Notes: generated from the letters alone by a model not told the origin. Positions 8,159-17,433 are shown, counted from the first letter of the stretch. The stretch: 58,620 nucleotides of DNA from Lachnospiraceae bacterium UBA3638 (GCA_002373595.1 DFKT01000009.1:1-58620), one strand, 5' to 3'. Made by a program: numbers and translations.

Positions 8159-10636
8159 TTAGTTAACCTTCTTTACCAATGCCATCTCCATTATCTTATC
8201 GCACAGATCGCCGAAGCTCCTGCCGTCCGCTTTTGCGGAGAGGACAAGGTGGGAGTCGGGATAGAGCTGAGGGAGTGAGTCACACTCCAAGCATACGAAT
8301 TCTTTGAGGTCCTTGTCGACCATGAAATCCATCTTAGCATATGCATTAACGCCGAGGGCAAAGGCAGCGTCCTCGGCTGCTTTCATTAATCTCTTTGAGA
8401 GTTCTTCGGGGATATCTGCGGGGCACTTGGTAGCCTGCTCTCCGGTCAGAGTCATGCCCTTTTCTTTATCCTTGGTCTCGAGGGGAAGCTTTTCAAGTAC
8501 GGGGAGAGCTTTGCCTCCTACGGTACATACAGCGAATTCGCGTCCTGCGAAGTATTCCTCGACGAGTACTTCGGTATCCCATCTGAAAGCATTGTTCACA
8601 GCCTGACGGTAAGCGGCCGGGTCGCCTGCTACGCTTATTCCGAGTCCTATACCACCGTTATTGGGCTTAACGATCACAGGATAGCTAAGTCCCTTTTCTG
8701 TAGGATCGGGGATAGGAGCGCCCTTTCTGATGCAGTATCCGTCGGGGACGGGTACGCCGGCGTCGGTCATTACGAGCTTAGCCGATATCTTGTTGGAAGT
8801 GATAGCGGATGAGAATGAGTCGCATCCGGTGTAGTCTATTCCAAGCAGGTCTAATGCAGCCTGTACCTTACCGTTCTCGCCGTTAGCTCCGTGAAGAGCA
8901 ACGAAGACGAGATCGGCCTGTTTGCATATCTGGAGTACATTGGGACCGAAGTAAGAGTCGGACTGGTCCGTACGGCGCTTTCTCGTAGCCCAGAGATCGG
9001 GAATCTCATCGGGGATATCCTTGGGAGCGAGAGAGTACTTAACAGGATCCTTAAATACATCGGGCAGGAGTTCCTCGGTTTCTCCGTATCCGAAGAATAC
9101 ATCGAGAAGTACGACATTGTTGCCACGGTTTCTGAGGACCTCCGCAACAGTGACACCGGTCTTTAATGAGAGGTTTCTCTCGTTGGAAAGACCTCCTGCG
9201 AGAACGACTATGTTGAGATTGCCGGGAAGTATGAATTCCCTGAGTTCGTCATCACTTATATATTCGTCCTTAACGATGAGGTCGGAACCGTCCATATTGA
9301 GCTCCAGAGTGCCGAGCATCTCACGGGTGAGGGATGCGATCTGGAGTATACGCTGTATCTGATCAGGCTTTAAGTCGACATCATACTTCTTCTTGACGAA
9401 AGCCTGGATGCGCCTGGTGATGGGCTTATTTACATGCACGATAAGGAAGTTCGTCACGCCGAGGAGTGCGTTAAGCTTCTTGGAGTTGACGAGATCGTCG
9501 AGCATATCTATTACTTTTAATATCTCGCCCGCGCGGAATGCAGTCATGATGGACTTGAGCGAATCGAGGAGATTCGGATTCTGACGCGAGTAGAGTATGC
9601 AGTACGCGAGGAGATATGCAACATTGTCGGAGTACTTGGGATCTCCGATCATATCGCAGAGGAATGCTATGAATTCCGATATATCGCAGCCGCTTCCGAG
9701 AGAGAATGCCTTCTCTACGAGCATACCTACGAGACGGTTGGTCTCGGATTTTTCTTTTTCACTGACAGCAGAGCGGATCATACTGTTGATGAACTGATCG
9801 AGGATCTGCATCTCAGGACGCTGGCCGGCGGGATTTACACGGATGTTGTACTCGCCGTTCTCTCCGAAGTCAAAGAATGTATTGGGAGCATGGCTCTCGG
9901 AGAATCCGAATTTACCGTAGTCATATCCGATGTAGTATGTCTTCTCGCCGATATCGTTCATGAGGATATTGACGTAATCGTAGTCGATATTGTGATTCTC
10001 GATGACCTTCTGACGGTCGATGATACGGCGCTTATAGTGCTCGATGAATTTATCGGAGAATCCCTGACCGTCAAAGGATACGCAGCGGTCGGGAGTATCG
10101 TTCAGGATGGTGACATATTTTGCTTTGTTGCCGCCCTTGGAGTGACCGATGACTGTGACGAAATACTTGTTTAAACCAAGCTGATCATAGGCTCTCTTGT
10201 ACCACTCGAGTGCATTGATCTGCTGGAGTGAATCTATCTGATTGGCACCTTCGAAGTCGTCGGTCCATTCGTTGTCCGCAGTTCCGCGGTAAGCAACCAC
10301 CGCTTCGTGCTTTCCGTTCTCGTCGGGCTCGCCGGCATCGTTCTTTATGACAATAGAGATACCGCCGCCGGCACCGTATGCCGTATCGAGGTGAGCCTCT
10401 GCGATAAGCGAGTTTGAGATAGCCGGGTTTTTCAGGATGGCGAGGATGACATTACGGAAATCGAATCCGTTCATCTGCGTTGTGTATGTGCGCTCATTAT
10501 CGAGAGCATCCAAATCTATCGCACCCAGGTATTCGCCGACGGTCTTTCCCTCTGCATGAAGGATAGATACGAGCGGAGCCATATCCGGCATATATGTGAG
10601 GTGTTCTATAAGCAGCAGTTCGTCGGTACGGTACAT
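8159..10636 (-). CDS. Fusion: lipase-like alpha/beta hydrolase (Mbeg1/DUF2974-like) + divergent D-Ala-D-Ala-ligase-like ATP-grasp
   Basis: This 825-aa cytoplasmic protein has no signal or membrane segment. Residues 1 to about 300 resemble the Mbeg1/DUF2974 hydrolase family: AVVAYRGT, then the nucleophile elbow GHSKGG (Ser166) and a possible catalytic His249 (ESHAP). A helical linker of about 170 residues follows. Residues 474-825 resemble D-alanine-D-alanine ligase: VLAGGLSNER, HGANGENG, PVIVKPNNGG, VEEYFAGRE, KMDFM and LECDSLPQLY. The usual EINTxPGMT end motif is altered (Asn to Asp, Gly to Gln), the GSSVG loop reads GGIGLG, and the YxxYEAKY loop is not recognisable. The amino-acid substrate may therefore differ from D-Ala. 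ATG 10636 has GGAGG upstream. It is the last gene of a channel - cNMP-binding - fusion operon. It is unlikely to be the housekeeping Ddl. Confidence 0.85.
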   Translation of the reverse strand: MYRTDELLLIEHLTYMPDMAPLVSILHAEGKTVGEYLGAIDLDALDNERTYTTQMNGFDFRNVILAILKNPAISNSLIAEAHLDTAYGAGGGISIVIKNDAGEPDENGKHEAVVAYRGTADNEWTDDFEGANQIDSLQQINALEWYKRAYDQLGLNKYFVTVIGHSKGGNKAKYVTILNDTPDRCVSFDGQGFSDKFIEHYKRRIIDRQKVIENHNIDYDYVNILMNDIGEKTYYIGYDYGKFGFSESHAPNTFFDFGENGEYNIRVNPAGQRPEMQILDQFINSMIRSAVSEKEKSETNRLVGMLVEKAFSLGSGCDISEFIAFLCDMIGDPKYSDNVAYLLAYCILYSRQNPNLLDSLKSIMTAFRAGEILKVIDMLDDLVNSKKLNALLGVTNFLIVHVNKPITRRIQAFVKKKYDVDLKPDQIQRILQIASLTREMLGTLELNMDGSDLIVKDEYISDDELREFILPGNLNIVVLAGGLSNERNLSLKTGVTVAEVLRNRGNNVVLLDVFFGYGETEELLPDVFKDPVKYSLAPKDIPDEIPDLWATRKRRTDQSDSYFGPNVLQICKQADLVFVALHGANGENGKVQAALDLLGIDYTGCDSFSSAITSNKISAKLVMTDAGVPVPDGYCIRKGAPIPDPTEKGLSYPVIVKPNNGGIGLGISVAGDPAAYRQAVNNAFRWDTEVLVEEYFAGREFAVCTVGGKALPVLEKLPLETKDKEKGMTLTGEQATKCPADIPEELSKRLMKAAEDAAFALGVNAYAKMDFMVDKDLKEFVCLECDSLPQLYPDSHLVLSAKADGRSFGDLCDKIMEMALVKKVN

Positions 10637-10655
10637 CTTTAAGCCTCCGTGTTAA

Positions 10656-11138
10656 CTAGTTGGATTCGATCTCTTCGATGAGAGCCTGATATACGAGGTT
10701 TAAGTTCTCGTTTTCTTTTCTTATGTTGCGGACGAGGTTTACTCCTATGAAACGCAGGAGTGATACGCCTGCAGCGGGGTGAGAGTCTGCGTATGCGTCA
10801 AAGTCTTTCCTTGAGATGGATACGCAGGTGCAGTCCGATTTGGCGCGCACTGTAGCGGAACGCTTGTCGCTGTCTATGAGAGCCATCTCGCCGAATACGC
10901 AGTGCATATCGGATTTGAGGGAAGCGCAGACAAATTTATCTCCGAAGACGGTGGTCTTGATGATATCTACATCACCGTCTATGAGGAAGTACATATCCGA
11001 TCCGGTATCACCTTCCGTGATGATATCAGTGCCCGCGGAAAAGTCGGACGGCTTGAGGAGCTTTGCAAAGTCCTCGAGATCGCTGCCGGAGATGGAGCTT
11101 AAGAGCGGGAAAGTTTTAAGCTTTTCGGTGTATTCCAT
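10656..11138 (-). CDS. Stand-alone cyclic nucleotide-binding (Crp-like) domain protein
   Basis: The 160-aa protein is almost entirely one cNMP-binding beta-roll. It has the phosphate-binding-cassette-like stretch FGEMALIDSDKRSATV (about residues 87-102), preceded by IDGDVDIIKT. No DNA-binding HTH follows; a short helical tail ends the protein. It is therefore not a Crp/Fnr transcription factor but a regulatory module. Its ATG overlaps the TGA of the upstream channel gene by one base (TGATG), with ribosome site GGAGGAGA inside that gene. The most economical idea is that it gates the channel in trans or senses for the downstream fusion enzyme; this is inference. Whether it binds cAMP, cGMP, a dinucleotide or nothing cannot be told. 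Confidence 0.88.
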   Translation of the reverse strand: MEYTEKLKTFPLLSSISGSDLEDFAKLLKPSDFSAGTDIITEGDTGSDMYFLIDGDVDIIKTTVFGDKFVCASLKSDMHCVFGEMALIDSDKRSATVRAKSDCTCVSISRKDFDAYADSHPAAGVSLLRFIGVNLVRNIRKENENLNLVYQALIEEIESN

Positions 11139-12325
11139 CAGATCTCCTCCCCGAGTATTATCGCACCGCAGTTACCCGGGATGATATAGTCATCGCCGGG
11201 ATTTAAGCGGGGTTCGTTGGTTTCCATTTCTTTTACTGACTTAAGGCGCTGTATGATCTCACCGTAGTTGGTTGATTTCTGGGCCTCGGAGAGGATGTTG
11301 TGCTTGATCTCTTTCTCAACTCCCATGTTCTCCAGGATGCCGAGGAGGAGGAAGTTCTTCTCCGATTTATACCAGTCAAAGAGTTCGCCGTATCTCCTGC
11401 CGATCCAGGACTCGCTGATGGGCTCTATCTGGACGGAGGTACCGTCACCGTTGTCGAGGAAGGAACTCATGACCTTGCTCATTCCGCTGTAATTGGTAGA
11501 GGTAGTGAGGATGTATCTGGTGTATTCTTCGGTGTATATGATCTCTGCACAGTTCTGGGCTTCGAGGTAATTGCGGTATCTTTCTGTCCTGATCTGTGCA
11601 CATATATGGCATTTGGAATTGAGGTTTCTTGCGAGGAGAGCAGTTACGAATACTCTGGAGTCGATAAGCTCTTCGTCAAGGTTCTCGCCGCTCTCACCGA
11701 TGATGAGAACTTTGGAAGCCTCTTTGATATTGGCGTTCTTGAGGGTCTGCTCCTCGGTGAAGTCACCCTTGAGGATGTTTAATCCTTTGAGTTCCGCATC
11801 GTCGCGAAGAGTCTGGAGCCTGACGTCCTCGGCTCCGGTGATAAGGATTATGTCGGCTACAGAGAGGTTTTTGTTTTTATGAAGGATGCCGACAATGAGA
11901 CTCTTTATGTCGTTTTTCCATCCGCATACGATGATATGTTTTTTCATATTTTGCATTTTCTTGATACCTCTCTCAGCATTTAATCTGCGCGCGACGAGCG
12001 CGGACGATATGTAACCTGTGATGGTGGAAAGTCCTACTACTCCGAGTGAGAGGACTATGAGACCGAGGATTCGCCCGCCCGGAGTGCCGGTGAATTCGTA
12101 ATCGTTGCCGGCGAGAGCGAGCATATTGTAGACGAAGACGTCGATGAACGAGAGCCCGTCATCCTTGCCTCCGCCGTAGATATAGCAGGCATAGCAGACG
12201 AGCAGGACGAGCACGAGGATAAGTGTGATGGTATCTGCATGTGCGTCCCGCAGGATCCGGAGGAGGTTTTTCTTCTTTTCCGGAGTCTTCTGTATTTTCT
12301 TGTTTTTATCGGAATTTTTGCCCAT
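11138..12325 (-). CDS. Two-TM ion channel with RCK/TrkA-N NAD-binding domain
   Basis: This 395-aa protein has a Lys-rich cytoplasmic N-terminus, a first membrane helix (about 33-50), a pore-loop region (DVFVYNMLALAGNDYEF) and a second helix (about 86-108). A Rossmann RCK domain follows, beginning HIIVCGWKND (about 129), then a TrkA-C-like tail. The pore lacks the TVGYG potassium filter; LALAGNDYEF is more like the CASTOR/POLLUX and related bacterial channel group, so ion selectivity is open. It is the first gene of the operon with the cNMP-binding and hydrolase/ATP-grasp genes. No ribosome site precedes ATG 12325, and a TAAAAT box at 12340-12335 puts the predicted transcript start only about 3 nt upstream. 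Confidence 0.85.
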   Translation of the reverse strand: MGKNSDKNKKIQKTPEKKKNLLRILRDAHADTITLILVLVLLVCYACYIYGGGKDDGLSFIDVFVYNMLALAGNDYEFTGTPGGRILGLIVLSLGVVGLSTITGYISSALVARRLNAERGIKKMQNMKKHIIVCGWKNDIKSLIVGILHKNKNLSVADIILITGAEDVRLQTLRDDAELKGLNILKGDFTEEQTLKNANIKEASKVLIIGESGENLDEELIDSRVFVTALLARNLNSKCHICAQIRTERYRNYLEAQNCAEIIYTEEYTRYILTTSTNYSGMSKVMSSFLDNGDGTSVQIEPISESWIGRRYGELFDWYKSEKNFLLLGILENMGVEKEIKHNILSEAQKSTNYGEIIQRLKSVKEMETNEPRLNPGDDYIIPGNCGAIILGEEI

Positions 12326-12334
12326 ACACGGGTT

Positions 12335-12364
12335 ATTTTACTATATTATGCTGTTTTTTGGCAA
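12335..12364 (-). promoter_or_regulatory. Predicted promoter of the channel operon
   Basis: On the minus strand, TTGCCA (12364-12359), an 18-nt spacer and TAAAAT (12340-12335). The expected start is near 12328, three bases before ATG 12325, so the mRNA would be nearly leaderless. Confidence 0.45.
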
Positions 12365-12399
12365 ATCCTTTGAAAATCGGCGTATAGAGGGTGTTTTCC

Positions 12400-12429
12400 T
12401 TGATTTATCCGAGGAGGGTATGGCATAAT
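12400..12429 (+). promoter_or_regulatory. Predicted promoter of the FecR-domain surface protein
   Basis: TTGATT (12400-12405), an 18-nt spacer and an extended -10 TGG-CATAAT (12421-12429). The predicted 5' UTR is about 75 nt and ends in GGAAGG before ATG 12512. Confidence 0.5.
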
Positions 12430-12511
12430 GAGAAGAAGAATAAGGTCCTGCAAAAAGGGGCTTATTGTTTGTTGTGTAAAGAAAAGACAACCGGTTTAAA
12501 GGAAGGTTTTT

Positions 12512-15500
12512 ATGTCGCAGAGCATCACGGCTGATAACGGAAAGAAAAAGAAACTTCTGATCATCATTCTGGGAGTGTTACTTCTCATAGGTATCATCAT
12601 AGGTATCATAATCTACACAAATGCGATAACCGCAATAACGATGCGTATCCAGAGGCTCGTCGGAACGGTCAATCTCTACAACGATGACAAGGAAGTAGAG
12701 CTCAGGGAAAAGATGAAGCTTGGCGCCGGACAGACTGTAACGACGGCGGGAGAGAGCCTCATCATGGTTTCGCTCGACGATACGAAGCTTATGACGATGG
12801 AGGAGAGCAGCCGCGCGGATATCAAGGCGAGAGGAAAGAAGCTCGAATTCGACCTCATAGACGGGAATCTCTTTTTCAATGTAACCAAGAAGCTTGGAAA
12901 GAAGGAAAGCTTTGAAGTATGCACATCTACCATGGTCTGCGGTATCCGCGGAACCAGTGCATATGTCGGAAAGGACTCGACTCGCCATGAGACTCTCATG
13001 GTTACGGACGGTATAGTCCATGTGCTCGCGACCAACCCCAGGACGCTCGAGACGACGGAAGTGGATGTATATGCCGGAGAGATGATCACGATATATCTCG
13101 ATGAAGAGGCTGAAGGTGACAAGACCATATCCATCGTTAAGAGAAAGTTCAGGGAAGAGGATCTTCCTTCACTTGCTCTCGATGCGATACGTAAGAGTCC
13201 GGAACTGCAAAAGAGGATCGCTGATGCAACGGGATTTAGTGTGGAGAGACTTACGGCCCTGGCAGATGCTACGAGTAGGGACGGTATCTCGATGTACGGA
13301 AGCGCAGCGGACAAGCTCAGCGCAGACGGTATCAAAGATGCGATCCCCATCATGGGAACCAAGGCTCACATCATGGTAAGCACTGCCAATAATGCGGCAG
13401 ATACCGCAGGCGAGAACCTTCCCCTTGAGATAGCGATAATAAAGGGGCTTAACGGCACTATGAATGCAGGTGCCGATGCGGGATACGGCGATGAGCAGCT
13501 CAGTGCGATGGTTGAGAGTTCTTCGGGATGTGTCGACAAATGTATATCTGACGCGCGTGATGCCGGACTCTCTGATGAGGAACTTGTAACGGTGGCAAAC
13601 AGCATCATCGGAGCGCTTCAGTCTTCTGTCGGCGAGATGGCAAAGGCGGACCTTACCACATCCGAGATCGGTCAGGTAGTTGATGCGATAGAGATCGTAT
13701 ATACGGATGCCATTAAAGATACCGTAGCGGCTGCTTCGGGAACCAATACGGGCGCTAATGCAGGTGCAGGTACGGAGACCGGTTCGGGCGATGGAACAAG
13801 CGCGGGCTCAGGTGAAGATCAGGTAGCGCCGGCACCGTCTTTATCAAGTGCGGGAATACTTGAGGCTGTAAGGAATGCCTCTGATTATATCACGAGTACC
13901 GTGGACAGTGAGATGATAAAGAAGTCCACGGGAGAGCAGACAGCTGAGGAACTTCTGAGAAAGAGACCTCAGACTGCGAGCGGAAATGACGGTAACGTCA
14001 ATGGCGCGGGAAATGATGGTGCTACGACCGGAAACGGTACAGGTAACGGAACCGGCGATGCAAACGGTGGCAACGGGAATGGTAATGGCGCAGGCGGAAA
14101 CGGAAATGCAGGGACTGCGGCTGGTGCAGCTAATGCAGGCACAGGTGCTGCAGCTACAGGAACCGGTGCAGGCGCTACAGGTGCCGGGGATCAGAGTAAT
14201 TCATCCGGAGACGGTGGAAGCACATCGAGCAACTCATCGAGCAACACGCCGGCAGATACCACGCAGAGAGCAGTTTCTATCGCAGGCAATATTTCGGGCG
14301 GAACCGTAACGGCTTCGAGGACCACTGCAGCTCAGGGTCAGACAGTCACTCTTACTGCTACTCCCGACCAGGGTAATGTATTACGGCAGATCACGGTAAA
14401 TAAGCTTGATGCGAGTGGAAATGTCACCGGCACAGTATCTCTTACCGAAGTAAGTGCGGGCAGCAGCTATTCATTCAGCATGCCTGCTAATGAAGTTGCG
14501 GTAGATGCTGCTTTTGCTCCGTCAATCAGCGGAACACTTTCTATCACGGGTAATACTATAGTCGATTCGGTACTTACCGCAACAGTTACCGGAGGATCCA
14601 ATACGGGTACGCTCAGCTATGTGTGGAAGAGGGGCGGAACTGTTATAGCAGGTGCGACAAGCAGTACATATACGCTGGTTGCGGCCGATAAGAATAATAT
14701 CATTTCATGCGAAGTTGTAAGTTCTGTGGAAGCAGGAAAGCTGACAGCTCAGACTGCATCCGCTGTTCAGCCACATACATTTGAGGTGACAACGTTATAC
14801 ACTTCCTCAAGAGGAAATGTGGTGACCAAGCTGGGTGATACCGCGGCAACCCGATTTGAAGCAGGAGCGACGGTCAGAGTATATGTTACCTGCACGGAAG
14901 GCTGGGAGGAGCAGAGACCTACCACCGACCAGACCGGTACGACTGTATGGTATGATGCGAACGGTGGATATTACTACTTTACGATGCCTGATCCTTCGCC
15001 CAATACGCTCGTGTCTCTTGGCGTTACCTTCACTGCGAAGTCGTATGCTGTAACACTGAATGCAGCAGGCGGAACGATAAATGCGGGCAATGTCACGACA
15101 TATACGTACGGAACCGGTGCAACCTTGCCTACAAATGTTACGAAAGCGGACGATGCAACCTTCAGTTACACATTCGCCGGCTGGTTTGATGCGGCTACGG
15201 GCGGAAATCAGGTTACATCGATATCCACTACAGATACCGGAGCGAAGACATTATATGCTCATTGGACAGCAACACCCCTGACTACAACGCATACGCTTGA
15301 TCTCCGGATTGGTATCTGGAATGGTGATATGAATTTGATGCCAATAGTGTATATGGGAATACCATTTGTAACTATGACCGATGCGAACGGAAACACCATA
15401 TTGAGTGGCGGGGATGTACCTGTGGGCGCGGTTGTTACGATTACATATGATCTCTCTGTAGTTAATACCGCTACTGCACAGACCACCATAAGTTATGATT

Positions 15501-17185
15501 CCTGCTGGGTTAATTACGGAAGTGCGCATACTTCGCTAAATTCTTCAGATATTACTACCGGGACCAATTCCGTATCATTCGCAATGCCGGATGGCGATGC
15601 GGAGGTTGATCTGATATTCCTTGAGGCAGCATCGACAACAGTCACGTACCCTATCAGTACCGTATTTCAGAGAGGAAATATTATCGCAGTACCGGATCCT
15701 TCACAGGGCTTTGGCTCATCGCTTATTAACGAGGAATCAAGCGTGGACGGTATCACGGTTTCCGTAAAGATAAACGGTACAACGCCTACGGGAGTTCAGG
15801 TGGCTGCTGAGGAAAATGATGCTGTCGAGATCACAATATCATCGGATGAATTGAATATTAATCTGCTTCAATGCTGGAAACCGGGATCTGCTGGAGGAAA
15901 GACCAGTATGGGAGCCCCGCCGCAGCAGCTGACATCTGCGACAGTGACTAATATTTCGGCAAAGTCGAAAAAGATATCATTTACGATGCCGGCTTATGGA
16001 GTGGTGATCTATACCGCTTACTCAGGTACAGGATATGCAATATCCTGTGAGCCCGCTCTCGGCGGAACGGTCACTGCGACACCTTCCGCTCCTTCACAGT
16101 ATATCTCTAATGTGGCAGCAGGTAATCTCGTAACGATAACGGGTAACCCGGATCAGAACTTTGCACTTGCATCCGTCGAAGTATTTGATTCGTCGAACAG
16201 CAGTGTTACTGTAAGCAACGTTGTATCCAATACCGCCACATTTACGATGCCTTCATCGCCGGTGGTTGTTGTACCGACATTTACAGTTCCCGGGCCCAAT
16301 GCGGAGATAACTTTGGATACGGATGAAGTTGATGATATGATGTCACTTCTTGCCCTGCCTGGAGTTTCGAAACTGACAATTACGTATACGGCGGGTGACA
16401 TAGATATATCTTCCGGATCTGATCTTCATATCCCTGCAGGAAAGACATTGGAGATTGCATCAGGTGTTACTCTTTATGATAACGGTGGAGTATTTACCAA
16501 TGATGGAACTATGATCATTGATGCAGGCGGAGCTTTTGAAAACCATAGGCTTATCAGAAATGACGGAACAATTGTCAATAATGGTACATATACTATCGGT
16601 GATTCGTGGGGAGGCGTGCTGTATAATTATGGAACGTTTACAAACAATGCGGATGTTACATACATGCAGACATCTAATCATGTAGACTGCTTTATGGTTA
16701 ATTACGGCACTGTGGATGGTAGCGCTGCAAGTGATGTGTATCCCAGACAGCCGAATACAGTGCTTGAGGGATATGATGATTCGGGATCGAGCTGGCAGCT
16801 TACATGTGGAGGTATTCTTTCAATCTCAAGTGATAATGCGTGGAGCGGTAACAGCTGGCAGTGGAACCCGAGAAATACAAATGGGGGAAACAGAGAGAAG
16901 TACGGACCGTTTACAAGAGGCGTTGTTATAAATGATGGAGTCACATATATCGGCCAGGGAGCATTCCAGGGTGACACGAGATTGGAGTATATCGTTATAC
17001 CCACGAGTGTAACTTCTATAGAAGAATACGCTTTCGCGGGAGCAAGTAAACTGACGGATATATATTATGCCGGAACTCAGGAACAGTGGGCTACTGTGAT
17101 AGCAAATACTGACTTTAGCAATGCCGGAAATGGTGCGCTGAGTCGAGATACAGTAACTGTTCACTATAACAGTACCGGACCCTGA
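12512..17185 (+). CDS. Large membrane-anchored FecR-domain surface protein with Listeria-Bacteroides repeat and BspA-type LRR
   Basis: This 1557-aa protein has a Lys-flanked membrane helix at about residues 13-35 (probably an uncleaved anchor) followed by an extracytoplasmic FecR domain (about 46-170; motif CGIRGTSAYVG). An alpha-helical Ala-rich region leads to a low-complexity Gly/Asn/Ala/Thr linker (about 410-590). Several beta-rich domains follow, including an Ig-like unit with a YVWKRGG motif, a Listeria-Bacteroides InlB B-repeat (about 845-922, with FAGWFDA and LYAHW), and two or three FTMP-ending repeats. Near the C-terminus is a BspA-type LRR_5 segment (about 1467-1545; VTYIGQGAFQGD, VTSIEEYAFAGA). 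No LPxTG sorting signal is present. It is probably a surface adhesin or carbohydrate-contact protein; no partner sigma/anti-sigma pair is adjacent, so the FecR domain is likely structural. The ribosome site is GGAAGG. Confidence 0.88.
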   Translation: MSQSITADNGKKKKLLIIILGVLLLIGIIIGIIIYTNAITAITMRIQRLVGTVNLYNDDKEVELREKMKLGAGQTVTTAGESLIMVSLDDTKLMTMEESSRADIKARGKKLEFDLIDGNLFFNVTKKLGKKESFEVCTSTMVCGIRGTSAYVGKDSTRHETLMVTDGIVHVLATNPRTLETTEVDVYAGEMITIYLDEEAEGDKTISIVKRKFREEDLPSLALDAIRKSPELQKRIADATGFSVERLTALADATSRDGISMYGSAADKLSADGIKDAIPIMGTKAHIMVSTANNAADTAGENLPLEIAIIKGLNGTMNAGADAGYGDEQLSAMVESSSGCVDKCISDARDAGLSDEELVTVANSIIGALQSSVGEMAKADLTTSEIGQVVDAIEIVYTDAIKDTVAAASGTNTGANAGAGTETGSGDGTSAGSGEDQVAPAPSLSSAGILEAVRNASDYITSTVDSEMIKKSTGEQTAEELLRKRPQTASGNDGNVNGAGNDGATTGNGTGNGTGDANGGNGNGNGAGGNGNAGTAAGAANAGTGAAATGTGAGATGAGDQSNSSGDGGSTSSNSSSNTPADTTQRAVSIAGNISGGTVTASRTTAAQGQTVTLTATPDQGNVLRQITVNKLDASGNVTGTVSLTEVSAGSSYSFSMPANEVAVDAAFAPSISGTLSITGNTIVDSVLTATVTGGSNTGTLSYVWKRGGTVIAGATSSTYTLVAADKNNIISCEVVSSVEAGKLTAQTASAVQPHTFEVTTLYTSSRGNVVTKLGDTAATRFEAGATVRVYVTCTEGWEEQRPTTDQTGTTVWYDANGGYYYFTMPDPSPNTLVSLGVTFTAKSYAVTLNAAGGTINAGNVTTYTYGTGATLPTNVTKADDATFSYTFAGWFDAATGGNQVTSISTTDTGAKTLYAHWTATPLTTTHTLDLRIGIWNGDMNLMPIVYMGIPFVTMTDANGNTILSGGDVPVGAVVTITYDLSVVNTATAQTTISYDSCWVNYGSAHTSLNSSDITTGTNSVSFAMPDGDAEVDLIFLEAASTTVTYPISTVFQRGNIIAVPDPSQGFGSSLINEESSVDGITVSVKINGTTPTGVQVAAEENDAVEITISSDELNINLLQCWKPGSAGGKTSMGAPPQQLTSATVTNISAKSKKISFTMPAYGVVIYTAYSGTGYAISCEPALGGTVTATPSAPSQYISNVAAGNLVTITGNPDQNFALASVEVFDSSNSSVTVSNVVSNTATFTMPSSPVVVVPTFTVPGPNAEITLDTDEVDDMMSLLALPGVSKLTITYTAGDIDISSGSDLHIPAGKTLEIASGVTLYDNGGVFTNDGTMIIDAGGAFENHRLIRNDGTIVNNGTYTIGDSWGGVLYNYGTFTNNADVTYMQTSNHVDCFMVNYGTVDGSAASDVYPRQPNTVLEGYDDSGSSWQLTCGGILSISSDNAWSGNSWQWNPRNTNGGNREKYGPFTRGVVINDGVTYIGQGAFQGDTRLEYIVIPTSVTSIEEYAFAGASKLTDIYYAGTQEQWATVIANTDFSNAGNGALSRDTVTVHYNSTGP

Positions 17186-17280
17186 TAGGAATCTGACCGG
17201 AAATCAAAAGGCAGTATGAACGCCTTTTGGCGGAGATGGAACTTAAGAGACATCAAGGTGAAAACCGGATCAATCCCTAG

Positions 17281-17382
17281 TTTTTCGCGGAGTGGAACGA
17301 TCTTATAACCAATCATACGGGTACGGGAAATAGCGCACTTACAGCCCAGACAGTAACTGTTCACACATCGGATAACCCGTAA
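17281..17382 (+). pseudogene. Decayed C-terminal remnant of a second LRR-type surface protein
   Basis: This open stretch ends at TAA 17380-17382 and has no start (stop in frame at 17278). Its translation contains AEWNDLITN...GTGNSALTAQTVTVH, which parallels the end of the preceding 1557-aa protein (QEQWATVIANT...GNGALSRDTVTVH). The 15-base string ACAGTAACTGTTCAC occurs at 17150-17164 and again at 17350-17364, exactly 200 bp apart. The upstream part is not alignable by eye, apart from a weak AAAAGGC/GCCTTTT hairpin at 17206-17227. It is best read as a partial tandem duplication that decayed; the rest of 17186-17489 holds only this and a terminator. Confidence 0.6.
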
Positions 17383-17433
17383 AGCTTATCAGCGCCGGAC
17401 CTTGATCTGAATTCAAGATCGAACATGCGAAAC

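Noticed and set aside
13980..14270. Repeat-rich stretch in the surface-protein gene as a possible CRISPR or satellite
   Set aside because: It is an in-frame Gly/Asn/Ala/Thr linker with irregular units, not direct repeats with spacers.
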